From CAYFMH01 sp964344165 (GTDB lineage Bacteria > Patescibacteriota > Gracilibacteria > UBA4473), in NCBI GenBank assembly GCA_964344165.1, contig CAYFMH010000019.1, positions 1-24,044 on the forward strand: DNA of 24,044 nt, given 5' to 3'. Numbering within the stretch: the stretch's first letter is position 1; each line of letters opens with the position of its first letter. Under the pieces are notes generated by a model that saw only the letters and a program-made list of their open reading frames with translations, was not told the origin of the DNA and did no database searches. The position numbers and the translations under genes were made by a program. This document shows, in pieces, positions 15,142 through 21,491 of the stretch.

Positions 15142-15360
15142 TTAGCCTTTTTGGATTCGGGAAATTTTGGTGAGGAGAGCATTCAGTTTCCAACTGATGC
15201 TCAATGTCCATGCAAGGATCGCGGCTAACCCCAAACCAAACGCTAAAGCCCAATTGCCATCGCGAGCTTCATAAAAGGCCCAGAGAGCGATGGCAGTTCC
15301 TACCGCCAAAATTATGACGGAGAGCTTCAATAGGACTTTTTCCAGAGGAAGTTGCTTCAT
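15142..15360 (-). CDS. Small two-helix membrane protein
   Basis: 72 aa with two hydrophobic segments, roughly residues 10-29 (LLKLSVIILAVGTAIALWAF) and 36-56 (GNWALAFGLGLAAILAWTL). A short charged loop lies between them and the tail is basic, so both ends are probably cytoplasmic. No family is recognised and there is no catalytic motif. It is divergent from the secreted 651-aa protein across about 140 nt of A/T-rich DNA. It is followed by a strong terminator, which supports it as a real single-gene transcript. Confidence 0.7.
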   Translation of the reverse strand: MKQLPLEKVLLKLSVIILAVGTAIALWAFYEARDGNWALAFGLGLAAILAWTLSISWKLNALLTKISRIQKG

Positions 15361-15499
15361 CTTTCTATACCCCCTTCTTGAGAAAAATAAAAAGCCAATA
15401 AATAATTAATCAATTACTTATAAATTGTCATACTTGGGGTCAAAAATTTTCATTTGGCAAATCTTTACTTTTCCCAACAAAAAATTACCCTCAGGGGTG

Positions 15500-17455
15500 A
15501 TGAAAAAATTAATTTTTCCGTTGCTTTTCATGGGGATTCTGGCCACCAGCGCAGAAGTATCCGCCATATCAAATCCCAGCAAAAAAAATCCCTACTACCA
15601 GAACTGGCTCCGCCAATACAAAAGCGGAAAATTTCCTCGTGTCAGCCTCCGCAGTTCATCTCAACCAAAAAAATATTACAACTTCCGAAGCCGGTTTAGC
15701 ACCTCGGCGATGAAAAACCTGACCGATATCAACCTCACCCAAAAAGCACGAGAAAAAACCACCCAACGAAAAGCAAAAACAACCTATCGAGCTTCAGCTC
15801 CTCGTCGTGTCAGTAAAAGATATGGAGGGTTTTCTTATCGGAAGCTCAGAAGACAAAGAGCCCCCCTGGTCTGGCCAAAGGCTACCCCCAGATATAAATC
15901 CAAAAAGTCGCTCAATCCCCGAGAAAAAATCTACTGGCAGGACGATACACTCCGGGTCACGATCAACCCAGTAAGGAAGCTAAAACCACTCCTGGCCGTC
16001 GACCCAGAACCAATCGATATTTTTGACCTAAATCTTTTTTGGCCCAAATACACCAATAGCATTGATTTTCCTCAGGCCGTGGAACTAAGAAAGCTAAAAT
16101 TCAAAATTGTTGAAAATGCTGGAATCGTAGAAGATTATTCTAATTTCCAGCTAGAAATTGAGGATAATCAATATGAATTTGAAAAAGACGGAACTCTGGC
16201 CCTGAACTTCGGTGGAGCTCGTATCGCGCAGGGAAAAAATCTCAATCTTGATATCAAACTCAGCGTCAAAGATCCCGATCAAATCCCCCACATCCCAGGA
16301 CAACTAAGAGTCCAACTCACCTCTGTCCAAGCCGTGGCCGAAGGGACTTCTACCCGAGTCAAAACGAGGACCAAAGGATCGCGACGTTCAGACATCGTCC
16401 GATGGGAGCCGATCCCTCGAGTCAGTGATGATGGGACTTCTTCTTTTCGTGGCGCCGCTACCAAGATCGAAGGTCAAATGCTCGAGATAGGAACCTCGGC
16501 CATGGTGCTCGCCCTCAATCTACAAGCAAACTATGATGACCTCGTCATTGACAGCATGGTTGTCACCGATGAGCTCTCTAGTGGCTCGATTGATACCTGG
16601 ACCACGAGGCTAAAGGCGATTGATCTCTCCGATGGTCGCATCCTTGGACAAACCAGATTTATCGACGGTCAAGCAAGTTTTAAATTTTGGAGTCCTTTCT
16701 CGGTCAAGCGAGGACAAACCCGAAAAATGGGATTTGAAATCAGTTTGGCCGACCGAGTAGATCTTTCTCGACAAAATACACAGTTCAAACTGGATATTCC
16801 CCTCGAGAGTCTCCACGTCCGAGGAATCGGATCCGGAAAAGATGTTCCCGACAGTAATAAATCTATTTCGATCCAGGCAGAGTCTTTTTTTGTGATTAAT
16901 TCTCCAATCCAGATCGTGCATTCAGCAGATCAGCCTCGCCTCGCCGCCATCGGGTCTCCCGTACCAGTCTACCGGTTCAAAGTTAAAAATCTGGGATCCC
17001 GAGAGATTTCTCTCGAGCGAATTGCTATGGATATTCGACTTTCAAATCTGGAATATCCCGGAGGTATTTCTGCCGATGATTTTGACCTCCGATCAATGAA
17101 AAACGGACAGCCCATTTTTATCGGAGACCAACCCTTCAGCGCTACTACGCCTTCAAGCACAAAAGTAATCTTTGATGCTAACCACGATGTTCGAATCAAC
17201 GGACATGACGAAGTAGAATTTGCACTCATCACAACCCTCGAAAACAACACCAGCGCAAAGCATAGCTCTCTCTCCGTCCAAATCCTGGGCGACAGTGAGC
17301 TGACAAAAGGGAATCTCCAAGACCTCAAAGATCTCAATAAAAATTTCATCTGGTCTGATCAATCCGCCCGCCTCCACTCCACTACTACCGAGGATTATCT
17401 CTCAGGATTTAAGGTTTTTGGGCTCCCCACCAACACCTTTGTGAATAAAAACTAA
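15500..17455 (+). CDS. Secreted beta-rich surface protein, tandem domains
   Basis: 651 aa from the ATG at 15500; the open frame extends upstream, but this start places a signal peptide at the N-terminus (MKKLIFPLLFMGILATSAEV, cleavage probably after VSA). A strongly basic, Tyr/Arg/Lys-rich region follows (about 25-150). Then come three successive regions of alternating hydrophobic beta strands (about 170-290, 330-460 and 490-620), each of about 120 residues with an L-x-x-L/I ... V/L-x-L pattern. This layout is typical of repeated beta-sandwich cell-surface proteins. There is no C-terminal membrane anchor or sorting signal, so it is secreted or held by its basic region. No specific family is recognised. 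Confidence 0.82.
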   Translation: MKKLIFPLLFMGILATSAEVSAISNPSKKNPYYQNWLRQYKSGKFPRVSLRSSSQPKKYYNFRSRFSTSAMKNLTDINLTQKAREKTTQRKAKTTYRASAPRRVSKRYGGFSYRKLRRQRAPLVWPKATPRYKSKKSLNPREKIYWQDDTLRVTINPVRKLKPLLAVDPEPIDIFDLNLFWPKYTNSIDFPQAVELRKLKFKIVENAGIVEDYSNFQLEIEDNQYEFEKDGTLALNFGGARIAQGKNLNLDIKLSVKDPDQIPHIPGQLRVQLTSVQAVAEGTSTRVKTRTKGSRRSDIVRWEPIPRVSDDGTSSFRGAATKIEGQMLEIGTSAMVLALNLQANYDDLVIDSMVVTDELSSGSIDTWTTRLKAIDLSDGRILGQTRFIDGQASFKFWSPFSVKRGQTRKMGFEISLADRVDLSRQNTQFKLDIPLESLHVRGIGSGKDVPDSNKSISIQAESFFVINSPIQIVHSADQPRLAAIGSPVPVYRFKVKNLGSREISLERIAMDIRLSNLEYPGGISADDFDLRSMKNGQPIFIGDQPFSATTPSSTKVIFDANHDVRINGHDEVEFALITTLENNTSAKHSSLSVQILGDSELTKGNLQDLKDLNKNFIWSDQSARLHSTTTEDYLSGFKVFGLPTNTFVNKN

Positions 17456-17513
17456 GCTCGTTTTTAGCTTTTCGTCATTCGTTTATTATAGATCACAAAA
17501 AATGAAATATTTC

Positions 17514-17548
17514 CTAAGAACTAAAAACTAACCACTAAAAACTAATTT
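17514..17548. repeat. Heptanucleotide-period array abutting the ferredoxin start
   Basis: Exactly five 7-nt units, all beginning CTAA (for example CTAAAAA), run without gap into the ATG at 17549. There is no Shine-Dalgarno site. This is the cleanest of the heptamer arrays. Confidence 0.8.
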
Positions 17549-17887
17549 ATGACAAAAATCACGTATATCTACCACGGAGAAGAAAAAATCATCGATACTG
17601 ATCCCAGGCTCTCTGTATCCAAAAATGCTGTCCAAAATCACCTTTATTTTTCGAGTGTTGAAACCTGTAAGGGCAAAGCCGAGTGTGGCCTGTGTAAAGT
17701 GAAAGGCATCAAAGGAAATCAAACCGCCCGAACCAGAAAAGAAGACCATTTACTCTCGGGAGAAGATTCTCATATTCGTCTTGGATGCCAGGTCTTTCCA
17801 GTCGAGGGAATGATTGTGGAGATCCCTATGCCCGATGGGAGATTTTTGACAGATCTGGATGCAGAACTAAAATCCCGCTACCAATAA
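17549..17887 (+). CDS. 2Fe-2S ferredoxin
   Basis: 112 aa. Four cysteines at 40, 46, 49 and 80 follow the C-x5-C-x2-C-x30-C spacing of adrenodoxin/Isc-type and related [2Fe-2S] ferredoxins (ETCKGKAECGLC and RLGCQVF). It should carry single electrons to a partner enzyme in the cytoplasm. No reductase or iron-sulfur assembly gene lies nearby, so the partner is unknown. Nth, the other iron-sulfur protein in the window, is close by but on the opposite strand. The start is fixed by the ATG directly after the CTAA repeat array. Downstream is about 200 nt of structured non-coding DNA. Confidence 0.9.
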   Translation: MTKITYIYHGEEKIIDTDPRLSVSKNAVQNHLYFSSVETCKGKAECGLCKVKGIKGNQTARTRKEDHLLSGEDSHIRLGCQVFPVEGMIVEIPMPDGRFLTDLDAELKSRYQ

Positions 17888-17975
17888 TCTTTCTTTAAAA
17901 ACTCATACTTTTTTGATGTTTTTTTTGATGATTGTTGACCGATCTTTGACGTTGCTTTCTGCAATTCTTCCAAAA

Positions 17976-18045
17976 AAGTGAGAACGATGAAATTTTGAAA
18001 AATTCTTCAAAGTTTTTTTGTTCTCACTTGGCGGGGTGGTGAGAA
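17976..18045 (+). promoter_or_regulatory. Leader with two mutually exclusive hairpins
   Basis: AAGTGAGAAC (17976-17985) can pair with GTTCTCACTT (18020-18029). The same TTCTCAC (18021-18027) can instead pair with GTGAGAA (18039-18045). The three segments cannot all pair at once, as in attenuators and riboswitch-like leaders. The region ends about 30 nt before the AAGGAG site of the small acidic gene. Confidence 0.55.
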
Positions 18046-18086
18046 TACTTTGGATAACAACCCCATTTGTCATAAAGGAGAAAAAA

Positions 18087-18308
18087 ATGGCAAGAGAAGA
18101 AAATCTAAATGAAGTAAATAGAGTAAGAGTTGAATGTGGTGATGAACCAATAGAAGACTATGAACTTCCTATTGAACATGAACCACATTGGTTTCAACAA
18201 CAATCAGAATTAGATGATTTATCTGACGACTATTATGATGAAGATGGTTGTCCTCCTGGTGTTGATGAAATGCTCCTCCCTAATCCCAAAAAATCCTGGA
18301 TCCCTTGA
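18087..18308 (+). CDS. Small acidic hypothetical protein
   Basis: 73 aa, very acidic, with clusters such as DDLSDDYYDEDG and a Pro-rich end. There is no signal peptide, membrane segment or recognised domain. The ATG at 18087 is chosen because AAGGAG lies just upstream (18075-18080); an upstream in-frame start at 18018 would include the leader hairpins and is unlikely. It is the only gene in the window with a textbook ribosome binding site. It ends in TGA. The acidic, possibly DNA-mimic-like composition and odd translation signal suggest acquisition, but this is inference. Confidence 0.7.
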   Translation: MAREENLNEVNRVRVECGDEPIEDYELPIEHEPHWFQQQSELDDLSDDYYDEDGCPPGVDEMLLPNPKKSWIP

Positions 18309-18329
18309 TCTCTGGATTAGGCTAAAAAT

Positions 18330-18437
18330 ATTCTGAATTAACGTTGACGAAATTTCGTTTAGCAATTTTCTCAGAATTTCTCGCAGAAAGCAGAGTCAGC
18401 CATCACCTCCCGTATTGTCAGAAGGCAGTGCGGGAGG
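18330..18437 (+). ncRNA. Structured 3' region or small RNA candidate
   Basis: ATTCTGA (18330-18336) pairs with TCAGAAT (18371-18377), enclosing the palindrome ACGAAATTTCGT (18347-18358). A second hairpin at 18406-18437 has a 14-bp stem with an AGAA loop. Several of its pairs are G-U on the plus strand and would be A-C mismatches on the minus strand, so it is built for a plus-strand RNA. It may be the 3' end of the acidic-gene transcript. There is no T-run right after the stem. Confidence 0.4.
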
Positions 18438-18443
18438 ACCAAC

Positions 18444-19082
18444 CTATTTAAACTTATTTACTCCTTTTTTGGGACAAACCTCCTGCAAAAAACACTGCGA
18501 ACAAATCGGCACCGGCGCCTTACAAAAATCTCTCCCAAACTGCACCAACTGGTGTGACAGCGTCCCCCATTTATCCCGAGGCAATTTTTTCATCAAATCT
18601 TTTTCAACCTTTTCCGGATCTTTTTGTGTCGTAAATCCCACCCGCCTGCTAATCCTCCCGACATGGGTATCCACTACAAACCCCTCATTTTTTTGAAATA
18701 GATTCCACAAGATAACATTAGCCGTCTTTCGCCCGACCCCTGGCAAAGTCACCAGATCCTCCATCGTATCTGGCACTTTCCCATTAAAATCCAAAACCAT
18801 TTTCTCTGCCGCTCCTTTGAGCGACTTAGATTTGGACCGAAAAAATCCCAACGGCCGAATAATCCCTTCTAGTTCTTCGATCGGCCGAGCCGCATAATGC
18901 TCCAGAGTGGGAAATTCTGAAAAAAGGGTTGGCGTGACCGCATTAACTTTCTTGTCCGTGCACTGTGCTGACAAAATTACAGCAAAAAGTAATGTCCACG
19001 GCCGAGATTGATCATAATCCAGATGACACTTCTCCATCGCGTAGTGGTTTTTGATTTGTTCTAAAAATATCTGAGAATCCAT
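18444..19082 (-). CDS. nth: Endonuclease III (DNA glycosylase/AP lyase)
   Basis: 212 aa, almost exactly E. coli length. It removes oxidised pyrimidines in base excision repair and nicks the abasic site. The helix-hairpin-helix LPGVGRKTAN carries the catalytic Lys119, and Asp138 lies in VVDTHVGRISRR. The C-terminal 4Fe-4S cluster ligands are Cys187, 194, 197 and 203 (C-x6-C-x2-C-x5-C), with the same spacing as in E. coli Nth. The gene has its own position, divergent from the wall-anchored protein gene; the gap between them is 73 nt. No Shine-Dalgarno site is seen before the ATG at 19082. Confidence 0.98.
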   Translation of the reverse strand: MDSQIFLEQIKNHYAMEKCHLDYDQSRPWTLLFAVILSAQCTDKKVNAVTPTLFSEFPTLEHYAARPIEELEGIIRPLGFFRSKSKSLKGAAEKMVLDFNGKVPDTMEDLVTLPGVGRKTANVILWNLFQKNEGFVVDTHVGRISRRVGFTTQKDPEKVEKDLMKKLPRDKWGTLSHQLVQFGRDFCKAPVPICSQCFLQEVCPKKGVNKFK

Positions 19083-19155
19083 ATTTTTATTTTAGTTTCC
19101 AAACATCGAACGTCTAGCAGTTGAAATTATTCCCACTTTTCTTAAGAATAAAAAC

Positions 19156-20526
19156 ATGAAGAAACTTCTCGTGGGATTTAGTATTTTCATCCTGTTTCTC
19201 GGGCAAACTTTTGCGCTCGAGTCAGATCCTATGCGAGCGGAAGGATCTATCGTGATCAACGAAGGGTTTGTGAAATCAACTGGGATTCTTTCAGATAATC
19301 AGGGGATGATTTTTTTAGAATTTCTCAAAGACTCATATGCCGCCCGACTGGTCGAAAAAGAAGAACCAGAAATCTCTACTCAGCGAATCAGCCCTGGAGA
19401 CATCTCTGTCCGAATGCTAGAAAAAAGAATCAGTACAGCGTTTGAAGGGGAAATTTTACCTCCAGAAATCATCGAAATGCCAGCCCGCCCCCCTCGATCA
19501 AGGATGAAAGAAGTGATTGCTTTTGAGCTCCTCACAGACTCAGGAGAAGATGTAGTCTTTATTGATCGATTCACTCAAAAAAAAGCTAAAACTCGGCTCA
19601 AAGAAGAGCTCACCAACCCAGATGAATTTTTTCAGCGTTCAGGGATTCGACTGCTCACCCGGATCAACGAAGAAGACAAAATTCTGCTCCCCACACTCTG
19701 GGAATTTCGAGGGGAAGAGTATGCCAAAAAAATCTGCCAAAGAGAAAGAAATCTCATAAAACGACAAAAATGTGAGAGAGAAAAAGTCTGGAAAAAACTT
19801 GGTGGAAAGGTTGAGGAATCAGATGAAGAAGGGATTAATATTTTTTCAGCTGTTTTTACCAAAAACGGCATCTATGCCATCATCGATGAAAATCCTTCGC
19901 CGGATTTCGTTCCTCCGTTTCCAATTGATGAAATTGATTTAGTTGAAGAATCTCCTTTTCCAAGTGTAGAAGAGGAAGTTGAATTCCCAGAAGGCGATAG
20001 TGAAATCCCACCTTTTATCGAAGAAGACGACACCTCTCCACTCGGGGTTCCCGGGGATGAAAATCCTTTTTCTGGACTTCCTCAACAAGCCGGTAATCTT
20101 GCTCCTGGGGAAATTATTATCCCAAGTATCCCAGAATCAGGCGATGGAGAGGCTGGGACACCTCAGGTAGTCGATCTCCCAGTCTCTGGCGAGATCCCCA
20201 CTGGGACTCCCGGAGAAGTAATCCCACTTTCTCCTTTTCAACCAATCGATACAATCCCAGCCGTAGAAGGAGGACAACCACAAGCACTCCCCCCACTAGA
20301 ACCGCTAGAAACAGAAGACACTCCTCTATCTTCTGCCCCGCCAGCAGAAGACTTTTTTGATTCTCCAGAAGAAGATATCGCTCTCGAAGAACTAGAAATC
20401 ACTGATGATGCCAAACTGCCTCAATCTGGATCATTTAAATTTCCTCTCGTGATGATATTGGCCTTCTTGGTCATCGGCGTGAGTGGGGTCCTCGCCTTCC
20501 GCAAAAAAACTCCTCCTCAAAAATAA
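19156..20526 (+). CDS. Wall-anchored surface protein with LPxTG-like signal
   Basis: 456 aa. The N-terminal signal peptide is about residues 1-20 (MKKLLVGFSIFILFLGQTFA). An alpha/beta region (about 25-250) contains a Cys pair near 192-204 (ICQRERNLIKRQKC). A long Pro/Glu/Gly-rich low-complexity stretch (about 250-415) is probably an extended stalk. The C-terminus is a sorting signal: LPQSG, a hydrophobic helix (FPLVMILAFLVIGVSGVLAF) and the basic tail RKKTPPQK. This three-part end is how sortase substrates are recognised, with Ser in place of the usual Thr. No sortase gene is in the window. The protein is probably exported and covalently attached to the envelope; the function of the N-terminal domain is unknown. 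Confidence 0.85.
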   Translation: MKKLLVGFSIFILFLGQTFALESDPMRAEGSIVINEGFVKSTGILSDNQGMIFLEFLKDSYAARLVEKEEPEISTQRISPGDISVRMLEKRISTAFEGEILPPEIIEMPARPPRSRMKEVIAFELLTDSGEDVVFIDRFTQKKAKTRLKEELTNPDEFFQRSGIRLLTRINEEDKILLPTLWEFRGEEYAKKICQRERNLIKRQKCEREKVWKKLGGKVEESDEEGINIFSAVFTKNGIYAIIDENPSPDFVPPFPIDEIDLVEESPFPSVEEEVEFPEGDSEIPPFIEEDDTSPLGVPGDENPFSGLPQQAGNLAPGEIIIPSIPESGDGEAGTPQVVDLPVSGEIPTGTPGEVIPLSPFQPIDTIPAVEGGQPQALPPLEPLETEDTPLSSAPPAEDFFDSPEEDIALEELEITDDAKLPQSGSFKFPLVMILAFLVIGVSGVLAFRKKTPPQK

Positions 20527-20572
20527 TACTCCCTCATTCTGCACCTGTCAGCCAACCTGTCCTCCATAGTTT

Positions 20573-20621
20573 GGAATTAAATTCTGAAGTTTACGAAGGA
20601 GGAAGTTTGAATTTCCAATCT
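20573..20621. repeat. Heptanucleotide-period array
   Basis: Seven 7-nt units on the plus strand, most with AA at positions 3-4 (GGAATTA, CGAAGGA, GGAAGTT). The units are diverged, but the period holds throughout. Confidence 0.45.
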
Positions 20622-20639
20622 AAAACCAACGCAGGCTGA

Positions 20640-20674
20640 TTCTAACTTCCGCGTTCCGACTTCCTCATTCCGCA
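20640..20674. repeat. Heptanucleotide-period array, TTCCGNN type
   Basis: Five 7-nt units all begin TTC and four begin TTCC (TTCCGCG, TTCCGAC, TTCCGCA). The same word occurs in the array at 1653-1680. Confidence 0.65.
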
Positions 20675-20687
20675 TTTATCGAAACCA

Positions 20688-20789
20688 TCACCTCAAAATC
20701 CAAGGCACTTTTTTAGTCGGAGCTGCTTCTTTTTCTTTCGGCAAAAGCACTTTGGCATATTCCAGCTGATAGATATCAAGAAATGTTAA
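20688..20789 (-). pseudogene. Possible C-terminal remnant of a lost gene
   Basis: A minus-strand frame of 33 codons ends in TGA and reads LDIYQLEYAKVLL followed by KEKEAAPTKKVPWILR. It has no start codon and is closed upstream by a stop. The composition resembles a real protein tail. No family is recognised, and it could be chance. Confidence 0.25.
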
Positions 20790-20824
20790 TCAAATTTCAT
20801 GGTTCGTCTTTCATTTTTATTTTA

Positions 20825-20852
20825 AAAAAAGGAATAAATTTATTCCTTTTTT
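20825..20852 (-). terminator. Terminator of rnpB (perfect palindrome)
   Basis: A perfect 14-bp inverted repeat with A-run and T-run arms around GGAATAAATTTATTCC. It lies 5 nt beyond the 3' strand of RNase P helix P1. Its symmetry lets it also stop plus-strand transcripts from the wall-anchored protein gene. Confidence 0.8.
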
Positions 20853-21104
20853 AAGTACTCTTTTTTGTAAGCCGAGTTCTGTCGTGGGCGTCATTTATCT
20901 GACATCATCCCGTGTGCACGAGATATTCATCGTCGGGAGAAATAACAGAATGGGAAAGAAACCATATTCCTGCATTTCGCCACCCGATTCTCCGCATCAG
21001 GGGTTTAGCATCCTGAATTCTTGTGGATCCAAGAACGCAGAGCATCACCTCTGCAATATTTCACTAGGGCCCCGCACATTTTCAAAATCAAAAATTGACT
21101 TATC

Positions 21105-21326
21105 TTATAATCTGTCCATAGCATCATTGTAGTTAATCCCATGTTCTTCACAAAATGCTGATAATTCTTCTTGTGTTTTCATAGTTCCATCTAATGTTTC
21201 TGAGGTAAAAGAACGCTCCGATCTTTCCCACGCAGATTTCATCGCTGTGACCAAAGTTTTCAAATTTGCTAAAGCAGTTTCATCTAGCTCATCAATAGGA
21301 TCTTTTTCGTGTTCTAATTTGCGCAT
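21105..21326 (-). CDS. Small ORF inside the RNase P RNA gene
   Basis: 73 aa, charged and helical, with segments such as DELDETALANLKTLVTAMKS and EELSAFCEEHGINYNDAM. No family, signal peptide or nuclease motif is recognised; it is too short for a typical homing endonuclease. It lies in the same direction as rnpB, entirely within the P12 insertion, and has a consensus promoter 27 nt upstream of its ATG. There is no Shine-Dalgarno site, as is usual in this window. Its transcript would run on into the 3' half of rnpB, since no terminator lies before that half. Confidence 0.65.
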   Translation of the reverse strand: MRKLEHEKDPIDELDETALANLKTLVTAMKSAWERSERSFTSETLDGTMKTQEELSAFCEEHGINYNDAMDRL

Positions 21327-21352
21327 AGTATTGTTGAGTTAAAATCAAACAT

Positions 21353-21381
21353 GTTATAATACTTTTACAACAGGAAGTCAA
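21353..21381 (-). promoter_or_regulatory. Consensus promoter inside rnpB
   Basis: TTGACT, a 17-nt spacer, then TATAAC on the minus strand is close to the sigma-70 consensus. It lies within the P12 insertion, and its predicted start is about 20 nt before the 73-aa ORF. Confidence 0.75.
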
Positions 21382-21442
21382 TTAAATTCCAAAAAAGTGC
21401 GGGGATACATAATTTCTGTGCCACTTTCCGTCGTCGTCGATG

Positions 21443-21491
21443 GCTCCATACTTCCAGAAATTTCTTTCAGAAATTGCTTCCAGTATTCCGC
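21443..21491 (-). other. Purine-loop hairpin in the RNase P insertion
   Basis: A 49-nt near-perfect hairpin. From the outside: GC pairs with GC, a GGA/GGA symmetric loop, ATACT with AGTAT, a second GGA/GGA loop, AG with CT, one mismatch, AATTTCT with AGAAATT, and a GAA loop. Outside it, GAGGAGGAG faces CGACGACGA, which permits repeated tandem G-A steps. Confidence 0.7.

Larger units (their letters stand above)
20527..20823. other. Intergenic region with two heptamer arrays and a coding remnant
   Basis: No intact gene is seen in this ~300-nt gap. It holds two 7-nt-period arrays (20573-20621, 20640-20674) and a possible 3' gene remnant on the minus strand (20688-20789). Confidence 0.6.
21070..21404. 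repeat. 8-bp inverted repeat enclosing the small-ORF cassette
   Basis: CCCCGCAC (minus strand, 21404-21397) and GTGCGGGG (21077-21070) pair perfectly, and flanking T and A runs add weaker pairing. They enclose 319 nt containing the promoter and ORF. Without the cassette they would form a simple hairpin, so the cassette appears to sit in a hairpin loop. Confidence 0.75.

Noticed and set aside
17456..17480. Terminator after the 651-aa gene (AAGCT ... AGCTT)
   Set aside because: The stem is only 5 bp, A/T-rich, and the following T-run is short. Not strong enough to list.
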